A program made the position numbers and the translations under genes. Shown in pieces: positions 51,781-61,489 of a stretch of 64,000 nt of DNA (within the stretch, counting starts at the first letter, position 1; every line of letters starts with the position of its first letter). This DNA is from Psychromonas sp. L1A2 (GTDB taxonomy: Bacteria; Pseudomonadota; Gammaproteobacteria; Enterobacterales; Psychromonadaceae): NCBI RefSeq assembly GCF_009828855.1, contig NZ_WUAG01000002.1:1302001-1366000 (forward strand), given 5' to 3'. Below the pieces are notes generated by a model. It saw only the letters and a list, made by a program, of their open reading frames with translations. It searched no databases and was not told where the DNA came from.

Positions 51781-53400
51781 TTAAATGCGGTTAAAATTAG
51801 TTCGACCACGGAATTCATCCATTTTTTGTTGTGCATCATCACCGAACAAACGCTTACTTATCGCTTCCAGCCCTTCTGCATTGTCTAATAGCTCTTTACG
51901 AATCACTAATGTTGCTTTTGAACGTCGACGAAGTAAGTCATCAAGGTTAACAATCATTTCATTCTCGGCAACCCAGTCAATTTCAGCCCAAGTAAACTCG
52001 GTATGTTCAAGCGCAAGATTTGCTTTAGCTGGATTCTGTTTAATCGCTTCAACTAGTACAAATGCATCTTCGCCATAACGACGCCAGAAACGACTAGATA
52101 AAGGCTCAAGTGCGCCTTTTGGTGTTAACTTATCAATATTAAATTCTTCAATCTCACCCATAAATTTCGCTTTAACTTGATCAGCAGGTTCGCCGTACCA
52201 AAGTGCATCAGAACGGTTCATTGAAATTTCTAAATCCTCAATAATATCAGCAACTTCATCGCCAACATTAATACAGTCGGTTAGTTTTCCACCAAAAATA
52301 CTGATGTGTTTATCAGCTTTATTAACATCGATAGCATGCTTACGGGATAACGCTACCCAGTCAGCTACGCCCTCTTCCGCTTCAATCGCTAATGGGCGAA
52401 CGCCACATCGTTCAGCAATAATGTCATCTTTAGTTAATGGCTTATCTAACTCTAATAACGTATTCGCATTATCAAGAATAAATTGACGATCTTCATCAGT
52501 CACTGATGTTTGATGGCTTTCAACCTGGTTATCCGTTGTACCGATGCACGTTTTAGAACCCATTGGTAACACAAAGAACAAACGCCCATCGCTCGCAAAA
52601 AAGGCTAATACGCGATGCTCTTTCGAAATACGATCAACCGTTAAATGCACACCTTTAGAAAATAAGTGATGATGCGATGTTTTCTGTTTAGTGCCTTTAT
52701 TAACTTGGTCAACTAACGGACCACACGCATTTATGAGCGTTTTTGCTTTAATAGTAAACGCTTGACCGTTGGTTTTATCTTTTGCTTGTATCACCCATTG
52801 GTCATTTTCACGTACCGCGTTAACCGACTCTACATAGTTTGCAACGAGAGCTGATTTTTTTGCCGCGGCAGTAATAAAGTTGAATACAAAGCGCGAATCA
52901 TTATCTTTTAAGAAAGCATCTGAGTATTCGAAACCTGCTTGTGCGCCAGTGACTTTAATAGATGGTTCAAGTTGTTTAATCGTATTACGTGTCAGATATT
53001 TAGGCGCCATAGTGAATAGGCGACCAAATAACCAGTAAGCTAGCGTCCCCATGAACACAAACCACACTGGGAAACGAAAACCTTTTTGAATCGTTGTTAA
53101 GAAACGAACCTCAGTCACTGATGATGGGTAATGTTTCATTAAGTTGTTACGACTTTTACAAAGTTTATTCACTAAACGATATTCATGGCTTTCTAGGTAT
53201 TTAATACCGCCCCATGCGAGGTTTGAAGAATTAGAGCTGGTTGCACCTGCAAAATCTCCTTTATCGATTAGTCCAACTTTAACGCCTTTAGCAGCCAAAG
53301 ATGCCGCAGCAACAGCACCATTAATACCACCACCTAAAATAAGGACATCTAACTCTTCTTCAGCTAGCTGTTTAATATTGTTTGTTCTATTGAGGCTCAT
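51781..53400 (-). CDS. FAD-dependent glycerol-3-phosphate dehydrogenase (GlpD-like)
   Basis: A 539-residue flavoenzyme that should oxidise glycerol 3-phosphate to dihydroxyacetone phosphate at the membrane. The FAD-binding motif is VLILGGGINGAVAAASLAAKG, followed by LIDKGDFAGATSSNSSNLAWGGIKYLE, the GlpD signature. FVLPMGSKTCIGTTDN and the second FAD segment SIFGGKLTDCINVGDEV complete the core. It is about 40 residues longer than E. coli GlpD. AAGGATT precedes the ATG. It is convergent with the repressor gene and has GlpR-like sites upstream, so it probably oxidises the glycerol 3-phosphate released by the GDPD. Confidence 0.9.
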   Translation of the reverse strand: MSLNRTNNIKQLAEEELDVLILGGGINGAVAAASLAAKGVKVGLIDKGDFAGATSSNSSNLAWGGIKYLESHEYRLVNKLCKSRNNLMKHYPSSVTEVRFLTTIQKGFRFPVWFVFMGTLAYWLFGRLFTMAPKYLTRNTIKQLEPSIKVTGAQAGFEYSDAFLKDNDSRFVFNFITAAAKKSALVANYVESVNAVRENDQWVIQAKDKTNGQAFTIKAKTLINACGPLVDQVNKGTKQKTSHHHLFSKGVHLTVDRISKEHRVLAFFASDGRLFFVLPMGSKTCIGTTDNQVESHQTSVTDEDRQFILDNANTLLELDKPLTKDDIIAERCGVRPLAIEAEEGVADWVALSRKHAIDVNKADKHISIFGGKLTDCINVGDEVADIIEDLEISMNRSDALWYGEPADQVKAKFMGEIEEFNIDKLTPKGALEPLSSRFWRRYGEDAFVLVEAIKQNPAKANLALEHTEFTWAEIDWVAENEMIVNLDDLLRRRSKATLVIRKELLDNAEGLEAISKRLFGDDAQQKMDEFRGRTNFNRI

Positions 53401-54035
53401 TTCGGAATCCTTGTTCTAAATGTTCGATAACGCACTTTAATGCTCACATTAGAACATATTGTTTTTCTAATTAATACGATCATTCGCACTTTACTTATAA
53501 AAAATATGACTAATTGATAACCAAAAAGAAAAAATAATTAATAATACTCATTAAATAAAAACTGCTTGAAATGATTCAGTGAGTGATTAACGTTTAATTA
53601 TGGTGCATGTTGAATAAGCCCTTCATCTCAAATGATCAGTAAATTGTATTCTCTCAGTCTTAATACTGAAGGCATGGCATTAAGGTTTAATTAGACAGAC
53701 ATAATATTTTGTAAAATAAACATAATATGATGATTAAAGACGCTAATGTGCAGAGATAAGTTTAATGGAATGAAAGACCGTGATTACTTTTTTAACTGAA
53801 AATAGCTTATTTTTTAATGCTTACAAAAGCACAATAACGCTTGATGGATAAAGTAATAAATAAAAACACATCCACACAATTGCCACACAATCACATAAAA
53901 AATAAAAATAGCACTTTAAATACAAACACTTAATTTATTTTTCATCTTCATTCTTTACCTATATTTGTTACTTATACTTACCCTAATCGCTTTCATTGAA
54001 GCATTTTCACTTTTACTAATAAGATTGGGTCGGTC
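53401..54035. other. 635-bp divergent promoter region between glpD-like and macA-like genes
   Basis: GlpR-like sites occupy its left end. From about 53460 to 54035 it is AT-rich, with no gene and no regulator site that I can name. Confidence 0.4.
53419..53447. promoter_or_regulatory. Predicted GlpR-like operator upstream of the GlpD-like gene
   Basis: AATGTTCGATAACG at 53419 is close to the known GlpR half-operator. AATGCTC follows exactly 20 bp later at 53439, and TAGAACAT lies at 53450. The site sits 20-45 bp before the GlpD-like start, where repressor binding would block transcription. Confidence 0.6.
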
Positions 54036-55241
54036 ATGAATAAAAAAATAAAGCACATAACGATATTAATATTGTTCGTTGTTGGAGTTGTTTTCTCGAT
54101 TCAGTACTACTTTGCAGAAAATGAACAAAATCTTGTTTTTACCACTGACTTTGTAAAAAAGGGCAATATAGAAAATGTAGTCTTAACAAATGGCGTACTT
54201 TATCCCTATACCCTGGTTGATGTGGGTTCTCAGGCATCAGGACAAATAGACAATATTGCAGTTAATCTCGGCGATCAGGTTAAAAAAGGCGATTTAATTG
54301 CCCAAATAGACAATTTGACGCAAAAAAATACGTTAAAAGAAACGCAAGCGTCACTTACTATTATCAATGCTCAATACCGAGCAAAACAAGCACAAATACA
54401 TGAAGCAACAGCAGAATTTAAACGCCAACAAAAAATGTTTAAAAATGGCGTGAGCTCTCAGTCCATTTTCGACACGGCGCAGGCAACGTTAACGGTATAT
54501 AGCGCAGAACTAGAACAAATCGAAGCACAGAAAGAACAAGCACTGATCAGTGTCGATAACGCCAAATTAGCATTAGGTTATACGACAATCGTTGCGCCTA
54601 TCGATGGCACTGTTATTTATATTTCTGCACAACAAGGTCAAACTATCAGCAACAATCAAGAAACACCTAGTATTGTTGAACTCGCGCAGCTAACAACCAT
54701 GACCATTAAAGCTGAAGTATCAGAAGCAGACGTTATCCATATAAACCCAGGACAACAAGTTTACTTTTCAATTCTTGGTGATGCTAAACAAAAATACACG
54801 GCAGTATTACGTGCAATTGAGCCTGGCCCTACACTATTGACTGGCGATGATAGTCAGCTAAGCATAGGTGACAGTGATGCTATTTATTACAATGCATTAT
54901 TTGATGTCGACAACCCTGAACAGCTATTACGTATTGGCATGACTGCTCAAGTATCTATTATTCTAGAAAGTGCGGAAGATGCATTGCAAGTTCCTTCTCA
55001 AGTGCTTATAGCTAAATCAAGCGGAGCAACAAACCAAGCAAATAGTTATCAAGTGCCAGTCAAAGTAGATAATAAAGTCGAGTACCGAGATGTTGAAGTT
55101 GGCATCAATAACAGTGTTAATGCACAAATATTATCAGGACTTGAGGAAGGTGACGAAATTATTATCGGCCAATCTTCTGCAAATCAAACCACTACCTCTA
55201 GCCGTCAGGCGGGTGGCCATCAAAACCTAGCGGGGCTTTAA
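54036..55241 (+). CDS. MacA-like periplasmic adaptor protein
   Basis: A 401-residue membrane fusion protein with an N-terminal membrane anchor (HITILILFVVGVVFSIQYYF) and no lipobox. It has the lipoyl half-motifs LVDVGSQASGQIDNIAVNLGDQVKKGDLIAQID and LGYTTIVAPIDGTVIYI around a helical hairpin, then a beta-barrel. It pairs with the MacB-type ABC protein encoded three bases downstream to export peptides, macrolides or lipids through a TolC-like channel, which is not encoded here. The ribosome site is weak (GGTCGGTC). Confidence 0.9.
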   Translation: MNKKIKHITILILFVVGVVFSIQYYFAENEQNLVFTTDFVKKGNIENVVLTNGVLYPYTLVDVGSQASGQIDNIAVNLGDQVKKGDLIAQIDNLTQKNTLKETQASLTIINAQYRAKQAQIHEATAEFKRQQKMFKNGVSSQSIFDTAQATLTVYSAELEQIEAQKEQALISVDNAKLALGYTTIVAPIDGTVIYISAQQGQTISNNQETPSIVELAQLTTMTIKAEVSEADVIHINPGQQVYFSILGDAKQKYTAVLRAIEPGPTLLTGDDSQLSIGDSDAIYYNALFDVDNPEQLLRIGMTAQVSIILESAEDALQVPSQVLIAKSSGATNQANSYQVPVKVDNKVEYRDVEVGINNSVNAQILSGLEEGDEIIIGQSSANQTTTSSRQAGGHQNLAGL

Positions 55242-55244
55242 TCT

Positions 55245-57203
55245 ATGAGTGAAGTGCTACTTGAAATTGCAGGTGTCAGCCGAACATTTAGCGCTGGAGA
55301 ACAAGATCTTACCGTGTTAAATAACGTGAGTTTAAAAGTTCACAGAGGCGAAATGATCGCTATTGTTGGCGCATCCGGTTCAGGCAAGTCAACCTTAATG
55401 AATATTTTAGGCTGTTTGGACAAGCCTTCGGCAGGCCAGTATCTGATTAATGGTCAAGATACTTCTAAAATGGATGAAGACCAATTAGCAGCACTGCGCC
55501 GCGAATATTTTGGTTTTATATTTCAGCGTTATCATCTACTGGGAGATCTTTCCGCCGTCGCGAATGTAGAAGTACCAGCGTTATATGCCAGTGAAGATAA
55601 AGCAACTCGTCGAGCAAAAGCTGAAGCATTGCTGACTCGATTAGGGTTGAGTGACAGGCTTGATCACAAACCAAGCCAATTAAGTGGTGGTCAGCAGCAA
55701 CGGGTCAGTGTTGCACGCGCACTAGTCAATGGTGGCGACGTTATTTTAGCAGATGAACCAACAGGTGCACTTGATAGTAGCAGCGGCGAAGAAATGATGA
55801 AGCTGTTACAAGAATTACATAAAGACGGCCATACCATTATCTTAGTGACCCATGACTTACAGGTTGCGAAGTTTGCTGATCGTATTATTGAGATAAAAGA
55901 CGGTGAAATAAAAAGTGACACAGTCACTAACCCAAAAACGGAAACAGTTAATGCCGTCGAATTTAAAAAAGAGAAAAAGGCGACTATCCCGAAAAACAGT
56001 TTATTTGATTGGACACGTTATCTTGAAGCGCTAAAAATGGCATTGATTGCCATGTCTAGTCATAAGCTTCGTACGTTTCTAACCATGCTTGGTATTATTA
56101 TTGGTATCGCATCCGTTGTTTCCGTTGTCGCACTGGGTAACGGTTCCCAACAAGCGGTTCTGGAAAATATGGCATCAATGGGCACCAACACTATTGAAAT
56201 TAAACCCGGTAATGGGCTGGGTGATCGCCGTTCTGGTCGAATACGCACGTTAACAGCCAGTGATGCAGAGATTCTCAAAACATTACCATTTGTTGATAGT
56301 GTTACACCAACAGTGAGAGCGGATGTGGCGATTCGCTATAGCAACCAAGCCGTCACCGGTGAAGTACAAGGTGTAGGGGCAGAGTATTTTAGAGTACGCG
56401 GTTACACTTTAGCGCAAGGCCAATATTTTAATGAAAATAGCGTTGATGAACTCGCTCAAGTAGCCGTCATCGACTCAAACACTGTAACCTCTTTATTCCC
56501 GAAAGAATCACCACTCGGTAAAGTGATATTTCTCGGTCAACTACCCGTACGAGTGATTGGCGTGACAGAACCAAGAGAAAGTGCCTTTGGCAACACTGAC
56601 GCATTAAATGTATGGATCCCTTACACCACTGTATCAGCACGTATTTTTAGACAAAATGATGTTAATGATATTACTGTACGAATTAATGATAGCGTGTCTA
56701 GCACCGCTGCTGAACAGGGTATTATTAAGCTAATTAAAATGCGTCACGGTGTTGAAGACTTTTTTACCGTAAACACAGATACTATTCGAGCAAATATTGA
56801 AAAAACGTCAGCGACTATGACCATGCTTATTTCAACCATAGCGTTTATCTCTCTTATTGTGGGGGGCATTGGTGTCATGAATATTATGTTAGTGTCAGTA
56901 ACTGAACGTACCCGTGAAATAGGTATTCGAATGGCAGTAGGTGCTCGTAAGCATGATATTTTACGACAATTTTTAATTGAAGCGGTGTTAGTCTGTATTT
57001 GCGGTGGTATTTTGGGTATTTCATTGGCTTTTTTAATTGGTCTTATCTTCGCCTCTAGCAGCAGTGACTTTCAAATGCTTTATTCAACGAATTCAATCAT
57101 TACCGCATTTGCTTGCTCAACTTTGATCGGTGTTTTATTTGGTTATCTACCAGCACGAAATGCGGCTAAACTTAACCCGGTAGAGGCACTGTCTAGAGAT
57201 TAA
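55245..57203 (+). CDS. MacB-like ABC efflux protein (fused ATPase and permease)
   Basis: A 652-residue protein. Residues 1-230 form the ATPase (Walker A GASGSGKST, signature LSGGQQQRVSVARAL, Walker B VILADEPTGALD). A linker is followed by the first transmembrane helix (LRTFLTMLGIIIGIASVVSVVALG), a large periplasmic domain and three C-terminal helices, with VTERTREIGIRMAVGAR between, as in MacB. It works with the MacA-like adaptor. The adjacent two-component system likely senses the same stress. The substrate is not known. Confidence 0.94.
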   Translation: MSEVLLEIAGVSRTFSAGEQDLTVLNNVSLKVHRGEMIAIVGASGSGKSTLMNILGCLDKPSAGQYLINGQDTSKMDEDQLAALRREYFGFIFQRYHLLGDLSAVANVEVPALYASEDKATRRAKAEALLTRLGLSDRLDHKPSQLSGGQQQRVSVARALVNGGDVILADEPTGALDSSSGEEMMKLLQELHKDGHTIILVTHDLQVAKFADRIIEIKDGEIKSDTVTNPKTETVNAVEFKKEKKATIPKNSLFDWTRYLEALKMALIAMSSHKLRTFLTMLGIIIGIASVVSVVALGNGSQQAVLENMASMGTNTIEIKPGNGLGDRRSGRIRTLTASDAEILKTLPFVDSVTPTVRADVAIRYSNQAVTGEVQGVGAEYFRVRGYTLAQGQYFNENSVDELAQVAVIDSNTVTSLFPKESPLGKVIFLGQLPVRVIGVTEPRESAFGNTDALNVWIPYTTVSARIFRQNDVNDITVRINDSVSSTAAEQGIIKLIKMRHGVEDFFTVNTDTIRANIEKTSATMTMLISTIAFISLIVGGIGVMNIMLVSVTERTREIGIRMAVGARKHDILRQFLIEAVLVCICGGILGISLAFLIGLIFASSSSDFQMLYSTNSIITAFACSTLIGVLFGYLPARNAAKLNPVEALSRD

Positions 57204-57341
57204 TAAGAGACATACCGAACAGATAATATCCGAGATGAGTATCATAAGTTAACGAGCAGTAAGTTTAAAATAAAGTGAGCTATATTTGAGGGCAATTAAC
57301 TCACTTACTCAAGCGATATTAATGATAAAAAAGGACTACAA

Positions 57342-58772
57342 TTGAAGCTATTCTATAAATTTTTCTTTGTGTTTTTTCTCACCAGCTTTATTGCTGTCAG
57401 TTTAATGTTGGTATTAATAACCATCAATTTATCCACCAGCTTCAATGATTTTGTGAATGAAGCTGAACATAAAAAAATTGCAGATTTAAAAAGCCGAATA
57501 ATTGCTTACTACCAAGAAAATGACAGTTGGGATGAATTAAAAGGAAATGAGCCTCTTTGGAAAGCCATGTTGGGACCAAAAGCAAAAAATGGGAACAATA
57601 AGTCACAATCAAAGGATGATATTGAGGCTGATGATAGCCTATCTGCACTAAGTAATTTATTACAAACACAACAAAGATTAAGCCTATACGATGTTGATAA
57701 AAAAGTAGTTATTGGCAAACCATTAATAACTGATAACTCATACAGCGAAGTGATTGAGTTAAATGGACAAACTATTGGATGGATTAGCTTAATTCCCTCT
57801 GAATTGGCTAAAGGTAGCCCCGGTAGTCAATTTTTAGCACAGCAATATAAAAGTTATTACGTAATCGCTTTGATTGTTATTGTGTTGTCATTATTTACTG
57901 CTTGGTTATTTTCAAGGCATTTGGTCGCACCAATCAGTTCGCTTATTGAAGGTACCTACACCTTAATTCGAGGTAATTATCGTATTAGAATTGAAAAGAA
58001 AACAAACGACGAATTGGCTTTGTTATCAGAAAACGTCAATGTATTAGCTGACACCTTAGACAAAAATCAACATAGCCGTTTTAAATGGATGTCAGATGTA
58101 ACACATGAGTTAAAAACACCTTTGACCGTATTAAGAGGCCAACTGATTGGTGTGCAAGACGGTATATTTGTAGCAGATGAGCAGCGTGTTCAACTGTTTA
58201 TAGATCAAATAGATAGCATGAGCCATATTGTTAATGACCTTTATCAGCTCTCTATTACCGACGTAGGTGGACTCACTTATAAAAAAGAATCACTCAACCC
58301 TATTCAAATACTATTGCAAGTAGCCGATAGTTTTACAGCTCAGTTTAGTCAAAAAGAACTTCGAGTCGATTGCTCACAAGTCGCCCAATTAATGGCAGAT
58401 AAAAAATGTATCGTACTAGCCGATAAAGATAGGATTCGACAATTATTCGTTAACCTTTTCGAGAACTGCTGCCGTTATACTGATGCACTTGGACAAATCC
58501 AAATATCAGCACAAATCATTGCTAAGCAAGTGCATATTCAAATACAAGATTCAGCCCCAGGTGTGCCGGTAAATATCCAAGATAAATTGTTTGAGCGCTT
58601 TTATCGCGTAGAGCCTTCGCGTAACCGAGGTTATGGAGGCTCCGGCTTAGGCTTAGCATTATGTAAGCAAATTATCGAGGCCCACCAAGGAACTATCACT
58701 ACTGCTGAGTCATCATTAGGTGGGTTAAGTATTAATATTACATTACCAGAGCACAGGAATTATAGGCCATGA
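57342..58772 (+). CDS. Sensor histidine kinase (BaeS-like)
   Basis: A 476-residue membrane kinase. Helix one is residues 7-30, a periplasmic sensor of about 135 residues follows, then helix two near YYVIALIVIVLSLFTAWLFS, a HAMP domain, the H-box MSDVTHELKTPLTVL (His254) and an ATPase domain with NLFENCCRYT (N-box) and GYGGSGLGLALCK (G-box). It starts at a TTG with AAAGGA six bases upstream. It ends in an ATGA overlap with the response-regulator gene. It follows the MacAB-like genes by 138 bp, as in efflux-linked envelope-stress systems. Confidence 0.92.
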   Translation: MKLFYKFFFVFFLTSFIAVSLMLVLITINLSTSFNDFVNEAEHKKIADLKSRIIAYYQENDSWDELKGNEPLWKAMLGPKAKNGNNKSQSKDDIEADDSLSALSNLLQTQQRLSLYDVDKKVVIGKPLITDNSYSEVIELNGQTIGWISLIPSELAKGSPGSQFLAQQYKSYYVIALIVIVLSLFTAWLFSRHLVAPISSLIEGTYTLIRGNYRIRIEKKTNDELALLSENVNVLADTLDKNQHSRFKWMSDVTHELKTPLTVLRGQLIGVQDGIFVADEQRVQLFIDQIDSMSHIVNDLYQLSITDVGGLTYKKESLNPIQILLQVADSFTAQFSQKELRVDCSQVAQLMADKKCIVLADKDRIRQLFVNLFENCCRYTDALGQIQISAQIIAKQVHIQIQDSAPGVPVNIQDKLFERFYRVEPSRNRGYGGSGLGLALCKQIIEAHQGTITTAESSLGGLSINITLPEHRNYRP

Positions 58773-59464
58773 AAAAACAGACTATTCTCATTGTTGAAGA
58801 TGAAGCTCATATCGCAGAGATACTGATCGCTTATTGTCAAAATGCAGGTTACTTAGTCGAACACCACTGTAGCGGTAAAGAGGTGGTTGGTTTTGTTGAA
58901 GATAATAGTATTGACCTGATGTTGCTTGACTTAATGTTACCCGATATTGATGGCTTGGAGATCTGTAAAAAAATCAGATCCTTCTCAGAACTACCTATCA
59001 TCATGATCACTGCAAAAGGCGAAGAAATTGATAAACTACTCGGCTTAGAATTTGGCGCAGATGATTATATTTGTAAACCCTTTAGTCCAAGGGAAGTGAT
59101 GGCGAGAGTTAAAACCGTATTACGCCGAGCGGGTAATAATAATGAGATTGATGCTACACAAGTCATTAAACACTCTGGATTTGAAATGAAAATAAATGCC
59201 TTTGAAGTGACCTTTAAAGGACAGTTTTTAGATCTAACACCAAGGGAATTTTTAATCGTTCGACTTTTTTTAGAAAACAGTGGTCGTGTATTCAGCCGAG
59301 AAGAAATATTAGTGTATGCCTACAGCGACACTTTTGATATCTCCGACCGTAACATCGATACTCATATCAAAAACATTCGTAAAAAAATTAACAAAATCGC
59401 ACCTGAAGTAGACCCAATAAGCTCAGTATATGGCATTGGTTATAAGTTTAATAAATTGTCCTAA
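58769..59464 (+). CDS. OmpR-family response regulator (BaeR-like)
   Basis: A 231-residue response regulator. The receiver domain has the acidic pair in VEDEAH, the phospho-Asp in LMLLDLMLPDIDG (Asp54), the Thr in MITAK and the Lys in YICKPF. The C-terminal winged helix has LTPREFLIVRLFLENSGRVFSREEIL and DRNIDTHIKNIRKKI. It is coupled to the histidine kinase gene by an ATGA overlap and probably activates the upstream MacAB-like genes. Confidence 0.94.
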   Translation: MKKQTILIVEDEAHIAEILIAYCQNAGYLVEHHCSGKEVVGFVEDNSIDLMLLDLMLPDIDGLEICKKIRSFSELPIIMITAKGEEIDKLLGLEFGADDYICKPFSPREVMARVKTVLRRAGNNNEIDATQVIKHSGFEMKINAFEVTFKGQFLDLTPREFLIVRLFLENSGRVFSREEILVYAYSDTFDISDRNIDTHIKNIRKKINKIAPEVDPISSVYGIGYKFNKLS

Positions 59465-59516
59465 TAAGCGGCTATGTTAACAATTACACTGACATTAACA
59501 GCTACATAATGAAAAC

Positions 59517-59543
59517 TAGCCTACAACAATAATATGTAGGCTA
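59517..59543. terminator. Hairpin between convergent genes
   Basis: A nine-base stem TAGCCTACA/TGTAGGCTA with a nine-base loop, 53 bp after the response-regulator stop and 24 bp before the allophanate hydrolase stop. The U tract is weak. Confidence 0.55.
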
Positions 59544-59566
59544 ATCTTGAAATAACTTAATACAGT

Positions 59567-61489
59567 CTATACTTCGTTTGTGTCTATTAATGATTTATTC
59601 AGTTCGGCATACGCACGCCAACTACCTAAGTGACTAATATCTGTCGCGTCATTAATCGCATAACCTTCACAAATGAAACTAGTCACCCAACTGCCGTCTT
59701 CTAGTTCTACTTTACCGAGCCCTAACGGTTGCCCTATTCCCTGTAAAAAACTGCCTACTGTACTTGCAGGTAAACGCCACACTTCGACATCAATCGCGAC
59801 ACCTTGCTCTGTCACTCGAATTAAACCAGGACGAAAAGGAGGACCACCAGCCAGTGCATAAAAGCGATAATCAGCAGTCGTCTTAGTACTTTTTACTAAA
59901 TAACCACCGCGCTCTGTTAACTGATGGTTAAGTGGAAAACCTGAAAGGTGTGCGCCACAAACAGCAATGTCGATTTCAGCAGCGGATGAGCTGGCTTGCG
60001 CTTTATTAGCATTTGCCTTACTTAACATTTGCTCAGTTGCGCCTAAGGTAAAGTTATTCAGTTGTTGTAGTTTTGCGCCAGTATTCAGTAATAAACGATC
60101 GCTAAAAGCAGGGCCAAAGAAAGTCACACCAAAAGGTAACCCTGATGCTAAGAAACCAGCAGGTACGGCAATTGCGGCATAATCTAATAAGTTCATAAAG
60201 TTAGTGTAATAACCCAAGTTAGAATTTAACTGAATTGGATCTGCTTCAAGCTCAGCGATACTATAAATCGTGCCAGCAGTTGGAGTCACAACACAATCTA
60301 GCTCCGCCAGAATCGCATCACACTGTACTTTAAATGCTTGTAATTTATACATAGCTTTAAAAGCGCTCACCGCTGAATGTGCTGTTGCCCCACCGATAAT
60401 AGTTTCAATCACTGGTAAGCATTGTTTAGGATCTTTAATAAAGAACTCTTCAATAGCGGCATAACGTTCGGCTACCCAAGGTCCTTCATAAAGCAATGTG
60501 GCAGCATCTAAAAAAGGCTGAAAGTTGATAGTCACTAGTTCTGCGCCAGCTTGTTTTAATTGCTCAACCGTACTAGCAAATAAAGTTTGTGCACTTTCAT
60601 CGCCAAAAAAGGCTAATTGGTCTTGTTCTGGCACGCCAATTTTTAATGATTCAAAGCCTGTCTCAGGTTGGTATGCCGCATCAGTACCAAGGTTTTCTCG
60701 CGAGTAACAATCATTGTTATCTTGCTTGGCAGTAATATCTAATAACTGGTTAAGCTCATCAACCGTATTCGCTAATAAAGTCACACAGTCTAAACTTTTA
60801 CATGCCGGTACAACGCCTGTACAACTCAATAATCCTTTGGTCGCTTTTAAACCAACAATATTATTAAGTGCAGCAGGTATTCGGCCTGAACCTGCCGTAT
60901 CCGTACCTAATGAGAAACTCACGTTACCATTAGCAACAGCGACTGCGCTGCCTGAGCTTGAACCACCAGAAATATAATCAGGGTTAAAACTATTTTTAAC
61001 CGCGCCCCATGGGCTACGCACACCAACAAGCCCGGTGGCAAATTGGTCTAAATTAGTTTTACCTAATGGAATCGCTCCCGCTTCTATTAATAATTGCACG
61101 ACTTGCGCTGATTGATCTGGTTGAAAACGATACGCTTCACAACCTGCTGTAGTCGGTAATAGGCTTAAATCAATATTATCTTTGATCGCAAAAGGCACAC
61201 CATATAACGGTAAATCATCAATGGATTGGGTGCTTAGTTTATTACTTAATGACGTTAACATCTCAGTTAACTGTTTTTCAGAAATAGTGCTTAACCAGAC
61301 GTTATTTTGATCGTCTTTGGCTTGTTGTAATTTAGCGGCTAAAAATATTTCTATTGTTAATTCACCACTACAGTAGGCTGCTTGTAAGGCACTGATCGTC
61401 ATGTTTTGTGTTGTCATTTTATTAGCCTCAGTAATCTTTTTATTATCAATAATCTTTTTATTATCAAGAACCTGTTTAGTATCAGTCAT
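59567..61489 (-). CDS. atzF: Allophanate hydrolase (AtzF type)
   Basis: A 640-residue enzyme that converts allophanate to ammonia and carbon dioxide, the second step of ATP-dependent urea degradation. The amidase-signature domain has the catalytic Lys in PFAIKDNID, the Ser-rich GGSSSGSAVAVANG and the nucleophile region TDTAGSGRIPA. The C-terminal 170 residues (DIAVCGAHLSGFPLNHQL to GSWRAY) are the AtzF-specific domain. The start overlaps the urea carboxylase stop by one base. The first 30 residues contain a repeated DNKKI segment encoded by an 18-bp duplication, so the true start may be a later Met at residue 25 or 30. Confidence 0.95.
   Translation of the reverse strand: MTDTKQVLDNKKIIDNKKITEANKMTTQNMTISALQAAYCSGELTIEIFLAAKLQQAKDDQNNVWLSTISEKQLTEMLTSLSNKLSTQSIDDLPLYGVPFAIKDNIDLSLLPTTAGCEAYRFQPDQSAQVVQLLIEAGAIPLGKTNLDQFATGLVGVRSPWGAVKNSFNPDYISGGSSSGSAVAVANGNVSFSLGTDTAGSGRIPAALNNIVGLKATKGLLSCTGVVPACKSLDCVTLLANTVDELNQLLDITAKQDNNDCYSRENLGTDAAYQPETGFESLKIGVPEQDQLAFFGDESAQTLFASTVEQLKQAGAELVTINFQPFLDAATLLYEGPWVAERYAAIEEFFIKDPKQCLPVIETIIGGATAHSAVSAFKAMYKLQAFKVQCDAILAELDCVVTPTAGTIYSIAELEADPIQLNSNLGYYTNFMNLLDYAAIAVPAGFLASGLPFGVTFFGPAFSDRLLLNTGAKLQQLNNFTLGATEQMLSKANANKAQASSSAAEIDIAVCGAHLSGFPLNHQLTERGGYLVKSTKTTADYRFYALAGGPPFRPGLIRVTEQGVAIDVEVWRLPASTVGSFLQGIGQPLGLGKVELEDGSWVTSFICEGYAINDATDISHLGSWRAYAELNKSLIDTNEV
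61433..61468. repeat. 18-bp direct duplication at the start of atzF
   Basis: AATCTTTTTATTATCAAT occurs at 61433-61450 and, with one change, at 61451-61468. In the atzF frame it encodes the repeated DNKKI of the N-terminus. Confidence 0.75.
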
